Shown: one piece after another, positions 12,445 through 14,366 of the stretch | Numbering within the stretch: position 1 is the first letter of the stretch | Layout of the letters: each line of letters starts with the position of its first letter | Position numbers and translations under genes: made by a program | Source: CAG-390 sp964579135 | GTDB lineage: Bacteria > Bacillota > Clostridia > Oscillospirales > CAG-272 | Reading direction: 5' to 3' | Assembly (NCBI GenBank): GCA_964579135.1 | Contig: CAZOFD010000032.1 | Coordinates: 1-14,366, forward strand | DNA: 14,366 nucleotides | The notes under the pieces: generated by a model | Databases searched by the model: none | What the model was told of the DNA's origin: nothing | The model's input: the letters and a program-made list of their open reading frames with translations, nothing else

Positions 12445-13803
12445 ATGAACAATATTCAAAATTCGGACAACGAAAAATACGTTAAACACAGAAATTTTAT
12501 TGCCAAATTTTTGTATTTCGCAATATTTTTTTTGATATCCGTTTTCGTCGTTCGGTATGCCCTGCCGGCTCTTATGCCTTTCTTTATCGCGTTTGTTGTC
12601 TCGACCGTTTTGCGACCTGCGGTTTTGTTTTTGCACCGAAAATGCCGTTTTAACACCCGTTTCGTATCCGTTTTGGCGGTCGTGCTTTTTTACTCGACGA
12701 TCGGGGTGCTTATCGTCATCCTCGTTATCCGTGCGGGTATGTGGCTTGGCAAAGGCATACAGATAGTACCGCAATTTTACAAGGACACCGTCGCGCCGAC
12801 ACTGCAGTCGGTCACCGACTCGTTAAATCGCATTCTCTCAAACGCGTTTCCCGAAAAAGCCGAACAGATCGCGCAATACGTCAACGCCGACCGCCTTATC
12901 TCCGAGATAGGCTCGGCTCTCGTGTCTATGTCGGGTAAGATCGCCTCACACGTCGGGAACTTCGCGATATCGATACCGAGCGCAATGCTCTCCGTTATCA
13001 TAACCGTTATCTCAACGCTTTTCGCTCTTTCCGATTACGAAAAAATCAGGGATTTCGCACGCGCACAGTGCTCGCCGCGTTTGCGAGAGATCATCCGCAG
13101 CAGCCTCTCGCACACCGGCAGGTTCTTTAAAAAATTCATTTTTTCGTATGCCCTCATTATGCTGATAACGTTTGTCGAGTTGCTTGTCGGCTTTTTGATA
13201 ATCGGCATAAATCACGCCGTTTCGATTGCCGCCGTCATAGCCGTGCTCGACATCCTGCCGGTTATAGGCTCGGGGTTGATCCTCGTGCCTTGGGCGCTGA
13301 TCTCGCTTATCACCGGCAACGTCGGCGTGGGCGTCGGTCTGCTCGTTCTTTGGTGCGTGCTGACCGTTATCCGCAATATAATAGAGCCGAAGATAGTCGG
13401 CTCGAACGTCGGCATGCACCCTTTGCTGACCCTTTTCGCTATGCTCGCAGGCAACTTTATATACGGCGCTTGGGGCATAATCCTGCTCCCCGTCGGTATA
13501 AATATCTGCCAGCACCTTAACGACACGGGGCTCGTTAAATTTTATAACAAGCCCGAGCCGACCGGCGACGGCAGTGACGACGACGGAAAGATAGCCGACG
13601 TCATCGGCAACGCGTGCAAAAAAACGAAAAACGCCATCAAAAACAAGATCGAACACAAAAAGCACGTCTCGCCCGAGGCGTCCTGCGACGAGACGCAAAA
13701 CGAGATGCCGCCAAAGCACGATTTCAGAGACGACTCAAAACCCGAGCCGGGCAACGGCAAAAACGATGCCGACGACGATAAAAACGAGAACGACGAAAAA
13801 TAA
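12445..13803 (+). CDS. AI-2E family (YtvI-like) integral membrane protein
   Basis: 452 residues. ATG 12445 follows AAAGGA nine bases upstream. Three hydrophobic segments lie in the first 100 residues, then a soluble amphipathic stretch (about 105-165), then four or five more membrane segments to about residue 360. Diagnostic family segments are DILPVIGSGLILVPWAL (about 269-285) and RNIIEPKIVGSNVGMHPLLTL (about 310-330). Relatives include proposed AI-2 exporters, PerM, Na+/H+ antiporters and the sporulation protein YtvI; the true substrate is generally uncertain. Residues from about 368 to 452 form a very hydrophilic tail rich in D, E, K and N, probably disordered and facing the cytoplasm; this is longer than usual for the family. 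It has its own promoter and is separate from the pyr operon. Family assignment is strong, function is not. Confidence 0.88.
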   Translation: MNNIQNSDNEKYVKHRNFIAKFLYFAIFFLISVFVVRYALPALMPFFIAFVVSTVLRPAVLFLHRKCRFNTRFVSVLAVVLFYSTIGVLIVILVIRAGMWLGKGIQIVPQFYKDTVAPTLQSVTDSLNRILSNAFPEKAEQIAQYVNADRLISEIGSALVSMSGKIASHVGNFAISIPSAMLSVIITVISTLFALSDYEKIRDFARAQCSPRLREIIRSSLSHTGRFFKKFIFSYALIMLITFVELLVGFLIIGINHAVSIAAVIAVLDILPVIGSGLILVPWALISLITGNVGVGVGLLVLWCVLTVIRNIIEPKIVGSNVGMHPLLTLFAMLAGNFIYGAWGIILLPVGINICQHLNDTGLVKFYNKPEPTGDGSDDDGKIADVIGNACKKTKNAIKNKIEHKKHVSPEASCDETQNEMPPKHDFRDDSKPEPGNGKNDADDDKNENDEK

Positions 13804-13810
13804 AAGCACT

Positions 13811-13846
13811 TCGTTTTGCATTGTACCGGGGCGCAAAGCAAAACGC
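13811..13846 (+). other. Inverted repeat between AI-2E gene and glnN
   Basis: CGTTTTGC near 13811 can pair with GCAAAACG ending near 13846 (8 bp, with a loop of about 18 bases). No T-run follows on either strand, so it is not a standard terminator. The 66-base gap holds no recognisable promoter, so glnN may be read through from the upstream gene with this hairpin in the mRNA. Confidence 0.4.
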
Positions 13847-13869
13847 ACAAAAAAGAACGGAGATTGACG

Positions 13870-14366
13870 ATGAACATTCCCGAATATTTCGGCTCTATGG
13901 TCTTTGACGATATGGCGATGAAATCGCGCCTTTCAGCCAAAGAATACGAACTTATGAAACGCACGATAGACGGCGGACGTTCGCTTGACCCGAGCATTGC
14001 AAACGCAGTTGCGGAAGCGATGAAAAATTGGGCGATCGAGCGCGGAGCCACGCATTTTACGCACTGGTTCCAGCCGATGACGGGAGTTACAGCCGAAAAA
14101 CACGACAGTTTTATATCTCCCTCGGCAAACGGGAAAGTCATTATGGAATTTTCGGGCAAGGAGCTTATAAAAGGCGAGCCCGACGCCTCCGCATTCCCCT
14201 CGGGCGGGATACGCGCGACTTTCGAGGCGCGCGGGTACACCGCTTGGGACCCGACGTCATACGCGTTTATAAAGGACGGCACTCTTTGCATCCCCACGGC
14301 ATTCTGTTCCTACGGCGGCGAAGCGCTGGACAAAAAAACGCCGCTTTTGCGCTCTATGGAGGCACT
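13870..14366 (+). CDS. glnN: Glutamine synthetase type III, N-terminal part
   Basis: Only the first 165 codons lie in the window; the gene runs off the right edge. ATG 13870 follows ACGGAG (13857-13862) seven bases upstream. GlnN joins ammonia and glutamate using ATP. The N-terminus is highly characteristic of type III enzymes: FGSMVFDD (residues 7-14), MKNWAIERGATHFTHWFQP (51-69), TAEKHDSFI (74-82) and TAWDPTSYAFI (124-134). Type III enzymes are large (about 700 residues), dodecameric and unlike types I and II. No nitrogen-regulatory site is visible upstream. It is placed 66 bases after the AI-2E gene, possibly cotranscribed. Assignment is firm despite truncation by the window. Confidence 0.95.
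   Translation, partial: MNIPEYFGSMVFDDMAMKSRLSAKEYELMKRTIDGGRSLDPSIANAVAEAMKNWAIERGATHFTHWFQPMTGVTAEKHDSFISPSANGKVIMEFSGKELIKGEPDASAFPSGGIRATFEARGYTAWDPTSYAFIKDGTLCIPTAFCSYGGEALDKKTPLLRSMEA

Noticed and set aside
13542..14297. Minus-strand 251-codon frame opposite the AI-2E tail and glnN
   Set aside because: Antisense shadow; glnN is clearly coded on the plus strand with a good ribosome binding site.

Overview
The window looks like chromosome from a low-to-moderate GC Gram-positive bacterium, most likely an uncultured member of the Clostridia (Bacillota). Supporting signs are strong GGAGG-type ribosome binding sites, sigma-A promoters with 17-base spacers, a TPP-riboswitch-controlled ThiT thiamine transporter subunit, a type 1B (PyrD/PyrK) dihydroorotate dehydrogenase, a type III glutamine synthetase (GlnN) and a YtvI-like AI-2E family membrane protein. 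Species cannot be named from sequence alone.

Layout. Positions 1-329 are AT-rich non-coding DNA with a near-consensus promoter (91-119) and a 14-base perfect palindrome just past its start point. This leads into an orphan lipoprotein gene (330-1124). A structured intergenic stretch (1125-1514) holds an 18-bp hairpin and the promoter of a short-chain dehydrogenase gene (1515-2285). That gene converges on thiT (2384-2998, minus), with one shared hairpin terminator between them. Upstream of thiT, reading leftward on the minus strand, are a consensus promoter, a complete TPP riboswitch and an intrinsic terminator.

Divergently from thiT, a strong promoter (3315-3343) starts the pyrimidine operon: pyrC, carB, pyrK, pyrD, pyrF, pyrE, pyrB (3522-12238), closed by a strong terminator (12259-12309). 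Together these encode nearly all of de novo UMP synthesis: carbamoyl phosphate (CarB), carbamoyl aspartate (PyrB), dihydroorotate (PyrC), orotate (PyrD/PyrK), OMP (PyrE) and UMP (PyrF). The glutaminase subunit gene carA is absent from the operon and must be elsewhere. The leader at 3350-3521 can fold into a classical three-segment attenuator (anti-antiterminator, antiterminator, terminator). PyrB carries a C-terminal fusion to only the zinc-binding half of the regulatory chain PyrI, without the nucleotide-binding allosteric half.

After the operon, a separate promoter (12311-12339) precedes an AI-2E family transporter-like gene with a long charged tail (12445-13803). The window ends inside glnN (13870 to the edge).

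I found no mobile element, CRISPR array, tRNA, rRNA or phage gene. Most of the window is housekeeping. The points of real interest are the two RNA switches, the truncated PyrB-PyrI fusion, the missing carA, and the unexplained lipoprotein with its palindrome-bearing leader.
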